From Actinobaculum massiliense (GTDB taxonomy: Bacteria; Actinomycetota; Actinomycetes; Actinomycetales; Actinomycetaceae), in the NCBI RefSeq assembly GCF_001457435.1, contig NZ_LN881717.1:1497339-1561338 (forward strand): a stretch of 64,000 bases of DNA, given 5' to 3'. Each line of letters begins with the position of its first letter. The first letter of the stretch is position 1. The position numbers were made by a program, and so were the translations under genes. Of the stretch, positions 47,379 through 55,570 are shown piece by piece. The notes under the pieces are model-generated. The model was not told where the DNA came from. It saw only the letters and a list, made by a program, of their open reading frames with translations, and did no database searches.

Positions 47379-48662
47379 ATGGTGGAAGAATCGCGCTTTT
47401 CGGTGGTGCGCCGAGGCTACGACAAAGCGCAGGTCGATGAATTTGTTTATCAGCTCGAGCAGTCTCTGAGCTCGGTGCGAGCGCAAGTGGCCGATCAGGA
47501 CTCGAAGATTTTGCGACTATCCGGCGAGCTGGCGGAAAGCAAGCAGGAGTTGCGCGAGCATGATCGTCCCTCCTACTCCGGGCTCGGAACGCGGGTGGAA
47601 CGCCTCCTGCGCACCACCGAGCAGCAGGCGATGGACGTGGTCACGCGCGCCAACGCGGACGCAGAGGCAATCGTGGCTCGCGCACACCAGCAGGCTGACG
47701 AACTAACGGCGCAGGCCGAGGCGGAAGCTACGCAAACGCTAGACGATGCCACCACCCGGGCCGACGAGCTTACCCAGACCTCCAGCTCGGAGGCGCGCAA
47801 GACGAGCGAAACCGCGCAGCGAAGCGCGCAGGAGCTGGTGGCGTCAGCTGAGCGCGAGGCCGAACGCATCCGGGCCCAGGTGCAGGCCGAGACGTCCTCG
47901 CTCCGCTCGCAAACCGAGCATGAGGTAGAGGCTCAGCGCGCCGCCACCGCAAACGAACTGACCCAGCAACGTGCCTCCGCGGCCGAGGAAATTGCCGAGC
48001 AACGCGCCACTGCCGAGCGCGAGACGGCGCAACTGCGAAGCGATGCCCGGGCTGAAGCTGATGAGCTTTTGCGCCAGGCGAAGGAGGAAGCGGCGCGCCT
48101 GCGCCAGGAGGCGGTTGAGGAAACCGCGGAATTGCGCTCGCGAGTGGAGGCGGAAACTAATGAACTGCAGACCTCCACCGCGCAAGAGGTGGCCCAACTC
48201 CGCGCGCAAGCGGAGCGGGAGGTGGCGCAGCTGCGAGACGATGCGGCCGCGCGCCGGGCGGAGGCCGATGCAGAGTCGCGCGGGAAAATTGAGGCCGCGG
48301 TGCAGGACGCGGAAAGCCGCGCCGGGCAGGCTGAAGAGCGCCTGGCGGAGGCTACCCGCCGCGCCAATGAGCTGACCGAGGCCTCGGAGGCCGAGTCGAC
48401 GGAGTTGCTCAACTCGGCTCGGCGCGAGGCGAATGAGCTTCTCAGTCAAGCGCGAGAAGAGGCAGCGAAGTTGCGCGCGCAGGCCGAGCAGGCGGCGAAT
48501 GAAGCGAAGGCCTCCGCCGACCAGCACGTGGCCGGCCTGGAGGAGCAGCGCAAGACGCTGACCGCCTATCTGGAGGATGTGCGCACGCTTCTCGCCACGT
48601 CCAATGTGCCGCTGGCGCTGAATGAGATCGTGGAAAATGGTGCTCAGGCGGAGGCTGAATAG
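47379..48662 (+). CDS. DivIVA-like coiled-coil protein
   Basis: A 427-residue acidic protein. Residues 1-40 hold a DivIVA-type membrane-curvature or pole-binding segment (FSVVRRGYDKAQVDEFVYQLEQSL). The rest, up to about 400, is an uninterrupted Ala/Glu/Arg coiled coil with repeated EA.ELR.QA units. The layout recalls the actinobacterial polar-growth scaffolds Scy and FilP, which work with DivIVA. ATG 47379 follows GGAGGG; an upstream GTG has none. It is monocistronic and is followed by an envelope gene cluster. Confidence 0.78.
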   Translation: MVEESRFSVVRRGYDKAQVDEFVYQLEQSLSSVRAQVADQDSKILRLSGELAESKQELREHDRPSYSGLGTRVERLLRTTEQQAMDVVTRANADAEAIVARAHQQADELTAQAEAEATQTLDDATTRADELTQTSSSEARKTSETAQRSAQELVASAEREAERIRAQVQAETSSLRSQTEHEVEAQRAATANELTQQRASAAEEIAEQRATAERETAQLRSDARAEADELLRQAKEEAARLRQEAVEETAELRSRVEAETNELQTSTAQEVAQLRAQAEREVAQLRDDAAARRAEADAESRGKIEAAVQDAESRAGQAEERLAEATRRANELTEASEAESTELLNSARREANELLSQAREEAAKLRAQAEQAANEAKASADQHVAGLEEQRKTLTAYLEDVRTLLATSNVPLALNEIVENGAQAEAE

Positions 48663-48722
48663 CTAAAGCCTGCGACGTTGCCCGCTTAAATGGTGATTTT
48701 CGCACACCGAAGCTCCGCTGTT

Positions 48723-48738
48723 GTTATCATTTTGTTAT
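48723..48738 (+). promoter_or_regulatory. GTTAY-N6-GTTAY direct repeat before the membrane-protein gene
   Basis: GTTAT-CATTTT-GTTAT, the same 11-bp-phased direct repeat as at 13871-13886, with 14 of 16 bases identical. It lies 77 bp before the next gene. Confidence 0.5.
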
Positions 48739-48814
48739 TCTTACGGCCGGTGCTGGGTGAGCCGCCGCACGGCAAGCCGCATGAACGGTGGGCCGCGTGC
48801 CTGAAAGGGGAACA

Positions 48815-50236
48815 ATGAGGAAAATTGGAGGCGTTGCGCTCCTCGTAGTGGGCGTCATTGTCTTTGTTTGGGGGGTGCTGAGCGCAACCGTGCTCAAGCC
48901 GGCCTCCGTACTCACCGGCGCCACCAAAGCGGACGGCGCCGGTATTGTTGCCACCGCTCCGGGCGTTCTCGACATGGGCGGCAACACCGTAGACGTCAAG
49001 GTTGCGAGCGAATCGGGGAACGAGGTCTTCGTCGGTTTCGGTTACAGCGACGACGTCGCCGCTTACGCGGAGGGCCTGCGCACGCAATTGATCACCGGCT
49101 TCGACGACGATGCCTTGGCCACGACGATGAGCTCTGGCGAGGCCGATCCGATCAAGGTCACCGACTCGGATATGTGGTTCTCGAAGGAAACCGGTGAGGG
49201 CAAGGCCGAATTTTCCTACACCACCACCGCCACCGGCGCGGAGTCGCTGATCGCCTCAACGGCCGACGGCACTATTCCAACGGTTGAGTTGCGCTGGGAC
49301 GTGAAGGGCGGCCAGAACAATTCGGTGGTTTTGATCCTCATTGGCGTCTTGGCCTCGCTGGTCGGCGCGCTCATGCTGTATCTGCAATGGCAAGATGATC
49401 GCCGCGCGGGTGCGCAACGCCGCGAGCGTGGCGAAGAGCTGAGCGGCCGGCGGGACCGGGCCGGCGCCGAAACCAGCATTTTGCCGGCCTTCAGCGAAGA
49501 GGCTCCGGAACCCGGCACCCGCGAGGCGGATGTATACAACACCGGCCAGGCGCTGGGCGCCGGAATTCTTATGGAGTCCCCGCGTGGCGAGCGCATTCGT
49601 ACTCGCCCGCTTCCCGTGGAGGATACGGTGGCCGGCCTGGTCGGCGAAGACTCCCCCGCTCAGCGCATCTCCGAAGCGATGGCCACCGCCAACCGTGAGC
49701 GCGATGAGCTCCATGAAAAACAGCAAAAAGCCACTGGCGGCGCCTACGGCGCTGGTGTTATTGCCGCCTCGCCCCAGGCCGACGAAATTCGCGCTCGTGA
49801 GTTGAGCGAAGAGGATCGCGTCGTGTTGCCGGAGCCGGAGCCGGAGCCGGAGCCAGAAGCCCGCACCCCCGAAGAGCGCGCCGCGTACGATTCCGGTATC
49901 TTGCCGGTGATCCGGCCCGAGGAGTGGTCCGCGGAGCAGCCCGAGCAGCCCGAAGCGAAGCCCGAGCAACCCGCGGAGCAGCCCGAAGCGAAGCCCGAGC
50001 AACCCGCGGAGCAGCCCGAAGCGAAGCCCGAGCAACCCGCGGAGCAGCCCGAAGCGCGGACCCGTCGTCGTCCCTCCCATGCTGCCGGCGAAACGCCCGG
50101 CGGCTACCGGACGGACCAGATTCCGCGGATCAAGGCACGCCGCGCGGCGGAGCCCGAGGTCGAAATTGACGAGGCCACTAGCAAGGGCTGGTGGAGCATC
50201 TGGGGTGGAGCCGAGAACGGCGAGGAGGAAAAGTAA
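48815..50236 (+). CDS. Uncharacterised two-helix membrane protein with a repetitive Pro/Glu-rich tail
   Basis: A 473-residue protein. Helices lie at about 4-26 and 169-192, with about 140 extracytoplasmic residues between them. The long cytoplasmic tail has three degenerate copies of a motif like AYgsGIl..sP..eeIR.R.L..ED (near 239, 309 and 357), then EPEPEPEPE and three perfect 11-residue units EQPEAKPEQPA. The end is tryptophan-rich (KGWWSIWGGAE). No family is recognised. ATG 48815 follows GGGGAA. Its stop overlaps the lipoprotein start (TAATG), so the two are probably made together. Confidence 0.75.
   Translation: MRKIGGVALLVVGVIVFVWGVLSATVLKPASVLTGATKADGAGIVATAPGVLDMGGNTVDVKVASESGNEVFVGFGYSDDVAAYAEGLRTQLITGFDDDALATTMSSGEADPIKVTDSDMWFSKETGEGKAEFSYTTTATGAESLIASTADGTIPTVELRWDVKGGQNNSVVLILIGVLASLVGALMLYLQWQDDRRAGAQRRERGEELSGRRDRAGAETSILPAFSEEAPEPGTREADVYNTGQALGAGILMESPRGERIRTRPLPVEDTVAGLVGEDSPAQRISEAMATANRERDELHEKQQKATGGAYGAGVIAASPQADEIRARELSEEDRVVLPEPEPEPEPEARTPEERAAYDSGILPVIRPEEWSAEQPEQPEAKPEQPAEQPEAKPEQPAEQPEAKPEQPAEQPEARTRRRPSHAAGETPGGYRTDQIPRIKARRAAEPEVEIDEATSKGWWSIWGGAENGEEEK
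49943..50056 (+). repeat. Three perfect 33-bp tandem repeats plus a partial fourth
   Basis: Identical 33-bp units at 49943-49975, 49976-50008 and 50009-50041, then 15 bp of a fourth. They encode EQPEAKPEQPA. Perfect identity shows recent expansion. Confidence 0.97.
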
Positions 50237-51315
50237 TGCGAAAAGGACTTGCAGTACTTGGCGTTGGCCTTCTGGCCTTGTCGGGGTGCTCCGGCCGCGC
50301 TGAAATTCCCGAGCCGCAACCCGCGGCCAGCCTAGAGCGCGCCGCCCTAAGCGAATCTCATTTCGCGGAGGTTTCCGAGTCGATTTACGCCACGCTCGCG
50401 CAGGCGGATCAGAACCTCGACGGGCAGCTTCTTGCCACCCGCGCGTATGATCCCTTCTACGCGGAACGGGCCTCGCGCTATAACCTCAAAAACATCCTGA
50501 AGGACTCCTACACGGTGCCCGCGGTGCCAACCCAGCCGCAGGGGGACAATTCGGTGGCCGTCTCGAAGGCGCAGGGCTTCCCGCGGTACGCGGTGGTGGC
50601 GATGCAACCCGCGGCAGATTCGGCCTTGCCCGCGGTGACGGTCTTTAGCCAGCCTAGCGCTCGCCAAAACTGGGGTATCTGGTCTTCGATGGCCATTATG
50701 CCTGGCGCTACATTGCCGTCTATTGCCGGCGGCTCGCAGGGCGCAGAGCTGATTGCCGCCGACGATTCGGCCGGACTGGTCATCAGTCCGCAACAGGCAA
50801 TTGCCAGTTACGCGCAGTATCTGACAAACGATGATTCGCAGGGGCTGACCTTCGCCGCCTCGGCAGAGGATCCGAGCAAGCCCGATCCTTTCCACGCCGG
50901 AGTTGATTCGGAAATTGCCGCGCTCAAGGCGGCTTTTGAAGGGAGTGGCGAGGCCGCCTATAGCTTCTCGCCCACGGACATCGCTCCGGTTGCAATGCGT
51001 GATGCCGACGGCGGAGCTTTTGTCGCCGTCCCGCTCAACTACACCATGACGATTCGCGTGACCGCGGAGGGAGCGAAGATTACGCTGGAGGACCAGCGAA
51101 TCACCGCGGTTGCCACCGGCCAGCCCGGCCAGTCGATTGGCGTCGACGGCGAAATGCGCGTCACCTTCAACGTTCAACTTGCGTTCCGCATACCTCCCGC
51201 CGGTGCTGAGCCAGTGATCACCGTGATCGCCGCATCTCAGCCGGTGGTGACGAAGGTGGAGAACGGGGCACCGGCGCCCGACGCCGGCGAGGAACCGGCG
51301 GCTGACGCCGGTTAG
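50236..51315 (+). CDS. Uncharacterised lipoprotein
   Basis: A 359-residue protein whose signal peptide ends in a lipobox LSGC, with C18 the lipidated residue. The exported part shows two loosely similar halves without enzyme motifs. In its second half, SFSPTDIAPVAMRDADGGAFVAVPLNYTMTIRV and VTFNVQLAFRIPPAG suggest a beta-rich fold. The tail is Pro/Ala/Asp-rich. It is coupled by TAATG to the membrane-protein gene and directly precedes the CnoX-like gene. Function unknown. Confidence 0.78.
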   Translation: MRKGLAVLGVGLLALSGCSGRAEIPEPQPAASLERAALSESHFAEVSESIYATLAQADQNLDGQLLATRAYDPFYAERASRYNLKNILKDSYTVPAVPTQPQGDNSVAVSKAQGFPRYAVVAMQPAADSALPAVTVFSQPSARQNWGIWSSMAIMPGATLPSIAGGSQGAELIAADDSAGLVISPQQAIASYAQYLTNDDSQGLTFAASAEDPSKPDPFHAGVDSEIAALKAAFEGSGEAAYSFSPTDIAPVAMRDADGGAFVAVPLNYTMTIRVTAEGAKITLEDQRITAVATGQPGQSIGVDGEMRVTFNVQLAFRIPPAGAEPVITVIAASQPVVTKVENGAPAPDAGEEPAADAG

Positions 51316-51329
51316 TGGCAGGAGGCAAA

Positions 51330-52223
51330 TTGACTCAGTCTTTTAGTGGCGGAATGGATCTCTCGGGAATCGCCGAGGCACAGAAGCAGGAAAATGAGCC
51401 TGCACAAGCGGCGGATTACGTGGTGCGGCTTACCGGCGCCACCATCCAGGCCACGATGCAGCAGTCGCTGACCGTGCCGGTGATCGTGCTGTTCACAATG
51501 GACGGCCTGCCGGGTGAGGTAGGCGATCGCTTGGAGGCGGCCACAAAGAAGAGTGGCGGGCGTTTTCAGCTGGCTGTTGCTAATGCCCAAACCGAGCCGG
51601 AGCTTATGGCAGCGTTCCAGTGCCAGGGAGCTCCCGCCGGATACGCACTGGTCGGGGGACGGAGCATTATTCCGCTATTCCAGGGCAACCCGACGACTGA
51701 GCAGATCGACGCCGTCGTCGGGCAGGTGCTTGAACTTGCCAAACAGGCCGGCATTGGCGGGCGCATCTCCGGCAACTCGCAGGAAGAAGGTGCCAGCGCC
51801 GCCGAGCGAGAAGAACATTACGTGGCCGGCGCGCAGGCCCTGGCTCGCGGAGACTTCGACGCCGCCGCGCGCGAGTTCCAGCAGTCTCTGGATAAGATGC
51901 CGGAGAATGAGGCCGCTCGCGTCGGCCTCGCGCAGGTGAAGCTCCTCGAGCGGACCGCGGGCCTCGATCCCACAAAGACTCTCGCCGCCGCCGACGCGGC
52001 CGGCCCCTCAGATGTCGAGGCGCAAATGGCTGCGGCAGACGTCGAGGTGGCGCACGGCCGCCCGGACCTCGGTTTCACACGCCTGATTGATGCCATTGCC
52101 CCGAATGGCGGCGACGCTAAGGAAGAGCTTCGCCAGCACCTGCTGGAGCTCTTCGACGTCGTTGGTGCGGATCAGCCGTTGGTGGCCGATGCGCGTAAGC
52201 GGCTCGCTTCGGCGCTATTTTAG
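51330..52223 (+). CDS. CnoX/YbbN-like thioredoxin-fold TPR protein
   Basis: A 297-residue cytosolic protein: a thioredoxin fold at about 30-140 (VPVIVLFTMDGLPGE, GAPAGYALVGGRSIIPLFQG), without a CxxC site, then tetratricopeptide-like helices (HYVAGAQALARGDFDAAAREFQQSLDKMPENEAARVGLAQ). CnoX proteins hold clients from HOCl or heat and pass them to GroEL or DnaK. The start is TTG 51330, since AGGAGG lies just before it; a GTG at 51315 overlaps the previous stop. It stands convergent to glgB, as does Rv1324 in M. tuberculosis. Confidence 0.85.
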   Translation: MTQSFSGGMDLSGIAEAQKQENEPAQAADYVVRLTGATIQATMQQSLTVPVIVLFTMDGLPGEVGDRLEAATKKSGGRFQLAVANAQTEPELMAAFQCQGAPAGYALVGGRSIIPLFQGNPTTEQIDAVVGQVLELAKQAGIGGRISGNSQEEGASAAEREEHYVAGAQALARGDFDAAAREFQQSLDKMPENEAARVGLAQVKLLERTAGLDPTKTLAAADAAGPSDVEAQMAAADVEVAHGRPDLGFTRLIDAIAPNGGDAKEELRQHLLELFDVVGADQPLVADARKRLASALF

Positions 52224-53003
52224 CCAGAGGTGCGTTCCAATAACGCCCGGGCATCATTTTCGAACAGTAGCCCTTTCTCGTGCACGTGAATACGTCCGCG
52301 CTCGGTGTGGACGTAGCGGTGATGGCGCCAGCAGAGGCATACCGCGTTGTTGAGGTCGGTTTTTCCTCCTTCGCTCCATTCTTGGGCATGGTGAATATCG
52401 CAGGTGTGGTAGGTATCGGTGCATCCGGGAAAGGTGCAACCCCTATCGCGCGCGATAACGGCGTGCTTCTGTGACTCGGAGTAGAGGCGTGTTTCTCGAC
52501 CGGTATCGAGCACGGTGCTTGGCCCGGTGAAAACGGTGCGAATGATGATCGAGTCGCACAGCAGGTGACCGAGCTGCGAGGGGAGTAGCGGTGTCCCGTC
52601 ACCCAAGAGCGCGGGTTCGTAACCGGCAAAGGCCTCTGCGGGAGGATCATCCCAGATCGACAAGGTTTCGGTGGCCGCCGGCGGCTTTGCGGCGGTCGGG
52701 AGTGAATCCGGAGCTGGTGCACAGGCCGTAGCGACCCAGGCCACGCCCGGAAACTAGGCGCACTCCGCCAGCGGCTGCCCCGCTATCTGCCGGGCACGGA
52801 CCGGCGCAAATACCACCAGTGCCGCCAGTCCCGCCGGCGGGTGGGGCACTTTTCTCGATTCTGCGATAGGCGGCATCGAGACGGCTCAGCGTTTTCGCGA
52901 CCGGATCGTCTGGCATGCGACGCAGGCCGTTTATACCTTGACGCTCAGAAGGGGAATAATGTGTTTTTACTTTATTTGATGCTATGAGGCCGAAGTCCTC
53001 CAA
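52220..53003 (-). pseudogene. Decayed DUF222-HNH endonuclease gene, copy 2
   Basis: The carboxy part (52744-52220) keeps a full HNH site: CTFPGCTDTYHTCDIHHAQEW ... LCWRHHRYVH, preceded by LLGDGTPLLPSQLGHLLCDS. The amino part (53003-52647), MEDFGLIAS..., lies in another frame and covers only the beginning. Most of the DUF222 domain is missing. It is related to copy 1 at 19.8-20.8 kb: the DNA around GGCGCCAGCAGAGGC is shared. The coding part overlaps the end of the CnoX-like gene by four bases. The HNH piece alone might still be made, but full function is unlikely. Confidence 0.78.
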
Positions 53004-53183
53004 ACTATCGTCTCATGCGGCTCCGACATGTTTTTTCGCTAAATTTGCATTTACCAGCTGAGCTGGGCACTTACGCTACAAAGTGAGTTCGACGACGCCG
53101 TCGTTGGCTGATGGGGAGTTTCGCCAGGCCGCCGAACCCCGCGAGCTGTGCCAGCCAGCAGCCGCCTACTGCGCCGCCTCGCC
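53004..53183. other. Spacer between the HNH remnant and glgB
   Basis: 180 bp with an AT-rich block around 53025-53050 and a small GC dyad near 53088-53105. No gene or clear promoter seen; it holds the 3' end of the glgB transcript. Confidence 0.5.
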
Positions 53184-55487
53184 CTATTCTTCTGCGTTGC
53201 CTGCTGCCGGAACCTCAGCCCCCTCGCCCGCCGGAACCTCAGCCGGAGCCTCCGCTTCGCCAGCCATCGCCCCCGCATCAGCCTCGGCCACCGCCTCGTG
53301 CAGGGACCGCTCATTGACGAGCCGTTCGGGGGTCAAATACACAACGCCCAGCGGCGGGATCTGTACCGGAGCCGAGAATGCCCGGCCGTTCCAGCCCTCG
53401 TCGGTGGCCTCGACCGCGCCGAGATTGCCCACGCCCGAGCCGCCGTACTCTTCGGCGTCGGTGTTGAGAATCTCGAGCCAGCGGCCACCCTCGGGCAGGC
53501 CAACGCGGTAGTCGTTACGCGGCACGCCGGAGAAATTGACGGCCACCGCAACGACGTCGTCGTTCTCCTTGGAACGGCGAAGGTAGGTGATGACGTTGGA
53601 GTCGGCGTCCGACCCGTCGATCCACTCAAAACCGTGCGGCGAGAAGTCGTCGTTCCACAGGGCCGGGTGCTCAAGCATAACCTCGTTGAGGCGCTTGACC
53701 AGGCTCATAATGCCGTCGTGCGCCGGGTCCTCAGTGAGCCACCAATCAATGGAGGCGTCGTCGTTCCACTCGGCCATTTGTCCGAATTCTTGCCCCATGA
53801 AGAGGAGCTTCTTGCCGGGGTGGGACCACATATAGGCGAAGAGCTCACGCAGGCCAGCGCGCTTTTGCCAATCGTCACCGGGCATCTTGCCGTACAGTGA
53901 GCCCTTACCGTGCACTACCTCGTCATGCGAAAGCGGCAGTAGGTAATTCTCGGAGAAGGCGTAGACCATGGAGAAAGTGATCTCGCCGTGGTGCCAGCGC
54001 CGGTTGATTGGCTTTTCCTGCAGGTAGGAAAGGGTGTCGTTCATCCAGCCCATATTCCACTTCAGTCCGTAACCCAGGCCGCCGCCGTCGGTCATACCGG
54101 TAACCCCCGGCCACGACGTCGATTCCTCCGCGATCATCAGCACGCCGGGATTGCGCCGGTAAGCGGTGGCGTTGGTTTCCTGCAGGAACTCGATAGCTTC
54201 GAGGTTTTCACGCCCGCCGTAGATATTCGGCTGCCACTGGCCATCTTGGCGCGAGTAGTCGAGGTAAAGCATGGAGGCCACCGCGTCGGCGCGAATGCCG
54301 TCGAAGTGGAATTCCTCCAGCCAGTAAAGCGCATTCGCCACCAGGAAGTTGCGCACCTGGTTGCGCCCGTAATTGAAGACCAGCGTGCCCCAGTCCGGCT
54401 GTGAGCCGCGGGTGGGGTTCGGATCCTCGTAAAGCGGCTCGCCATCGAAGTTCGCCAGCGCCCAGGCATCGGTAGCAAAGTGCGCCGGCACCCAGTCGGT
54501 GATCACGCCGATGCCAGCCTGGTGCAGGCGGTCAATCAGGTAGCGCAGATCGTCCGGTTTCCCGTAGCGGGCGGTGGGGGAGTAGTAGCCGGTTACCTGG
54601 TAGCCCCAGGACGGGCCGTAGGGATGCTCGGCCAGTGGCATGAACTCCACGTGGGTGAAGCCGAGGTACTGCACGTGGCCAATCAGCTGGTCGGCGGCTT
54701 CCCGGTAGCTCAGCCCCTTGCGCCAGGAGCCCAGATGCACCTCATAAACCGAAATCGGCTGGTCTAGGCCCTTGCGGTTCTCGATCCATTCCGCATCGTT
54801 CCACTCGTAGTTGGAGTCGGTGACAATCGACGCCGTCGACGGCGGCTCCTCCGAGCGGCGCGCCATTGGGTCGGCCTTCTGATGCCAAGAAAGATCCTTG
54901 TACTGAATCTCAAACTTGTAGCGCGCTCCCGCGCCCGCGCCCGGCACGAAAATCTCCCAAATGCCCGATTCGCCCAGCGAGCGCATGGCGTGCAAGGAGC
55001 CGTCCCAGCCGTTGAAATCGCCAATTACCCGCACGGCCAACGCGTTAGGTGCCCAGACGGAGAACGAAGTACCGAAGGAATTGCCGAGCTCGGATTCGAA
55101 CTCGTGCACGTGTGCGCCCATCACCTTCCACAGTTCTTCGTGGCGGCCCTCGGAGAAGAGGTAGATATCCATTTCGCCGACGGTGGGCATAAAGCGGTAG
55201 GGGTCATCGGTGCGGTTTTCCACCCCGCCGTAGGAGGCGATCACCCGGTAATCGGGCACTTCCGCGCCCGGAACTACCGCCCGCCAAATACCGTTGTATT
55301 CGTGCTCAGCCCGGATTCGCCCGCCGTGCAGGGTTTCGATATAAACCTCATCGGCGAGCCGGCGCAGCACGCGGACGGTGACGTTTTGGCCGTCCGAATG
55401 CGGACCCAAAACATCGTGGGGCGCGTAGTACCACCCCTTCGAAACAGCCTCCAGAGTGCCCTCATCCACTTTGATGTAGTCCGTCAT
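53184..55487 (-). CDS. glgB: 1,4-alpha-glucan branching enzyme
   Basis: It adds alpha-1,6 branches to alpha-glucan. A GH13 enzyme of 767 residues, with an amino-terminal CBM48 pair (HDVLGPHSDGQNVTVRVL, GNSFGTSFSVWAPNALAVRVIGDFNGWDG) and catalytic residues in GIRADAVASMLY (nucleophile), LMIAEESTSWPGV (acid/base) and LSHDEVVHGKGS. The last 40 residues are an Ala/Glu/Pro tail with no homologue in mind. The gene is the third of the glgE-treS/mak-glgB series; the 83-bp gap before it may fold (AGAGC/GCTCT around A-rich loop). Confidence 0.96.
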   Translation of the reverse strand: MTDYIKVDEGTLEAVSKGWYYAPHDVLGPHSDGQNVTVRVLRRLADEVYIETLHGGRIRAEHEYNGIWRAVVPGAEVPDYRVIASYGGVENRTDDPYRFMPTVGEMDIYLFSEGRHEELWKVMGAHVHEFESELGNSFGTSFSVWAPNALAVRVIGDFNGWDGSLHAMRSLGESGIWEIFVPGAGAGARYKFEIQYKDLSWHQKADPMARRSEEPPSTASIVTDSNYEWNDAEWIENRKGLDQPISVYEVHLGSWRKGLSYREAADQLIGHVQYLGFTHVEFMPLAEHPYGPSWGYQVTGYYSPTARYGKPDDLRYLIDRLHQAGIGVITDWVPAHFATDAWALANFDGEPLYEDPNPTRGSQPDWGTLVFNYGRNQVRNFLVANALYWLEEFHFDGIRADAVASMLYLDYSRQDGQWQPNIYGGRENLEAIEFLQETNATAYRRNPGVLMIAEESTSWPGVTGMTDGGGLGYGLKWNMGWMNDTLSYLQEKPINRRWHHGEITFSMVYAFSENYLLPLSHDEVVHGKGSLYGKMPGDDWQKRAGLRELFAYMWSHPGKKLLFMGQEFGQMAEWNDDASIDWWLTEDPAHDGIMSLVKRLNEVMLEHPALWNDDFSPHGFEWIDGSDADSNVITYLRRSKENDDVVAVAVNFSGVPRNDYRVGLPEGGRWLEILNTDAEEYGGSGVGNLGAVEATDEGWNGRAFSAPVQIPPLGVVYLTPERLVNERSLHEAVAEADAGAMAGEAEAPAEVPAGEGAEVPAAGNAEE

Positions 55488-55570
55488 TATGCGTCCACCT
55501 CGATTTTCTCAATGCTCATGAGAGCTTTTTTCTGCTCTGTACCCCGGGCCCGCACCTTCGACGATGAAGG

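Noticed and set aside
53184-53320. Frameshift at the glgB carboxy end
   Set aside because: The Ala/Glu/Pro tail is odd, but the frame is continuous and the catalytic part is complete.
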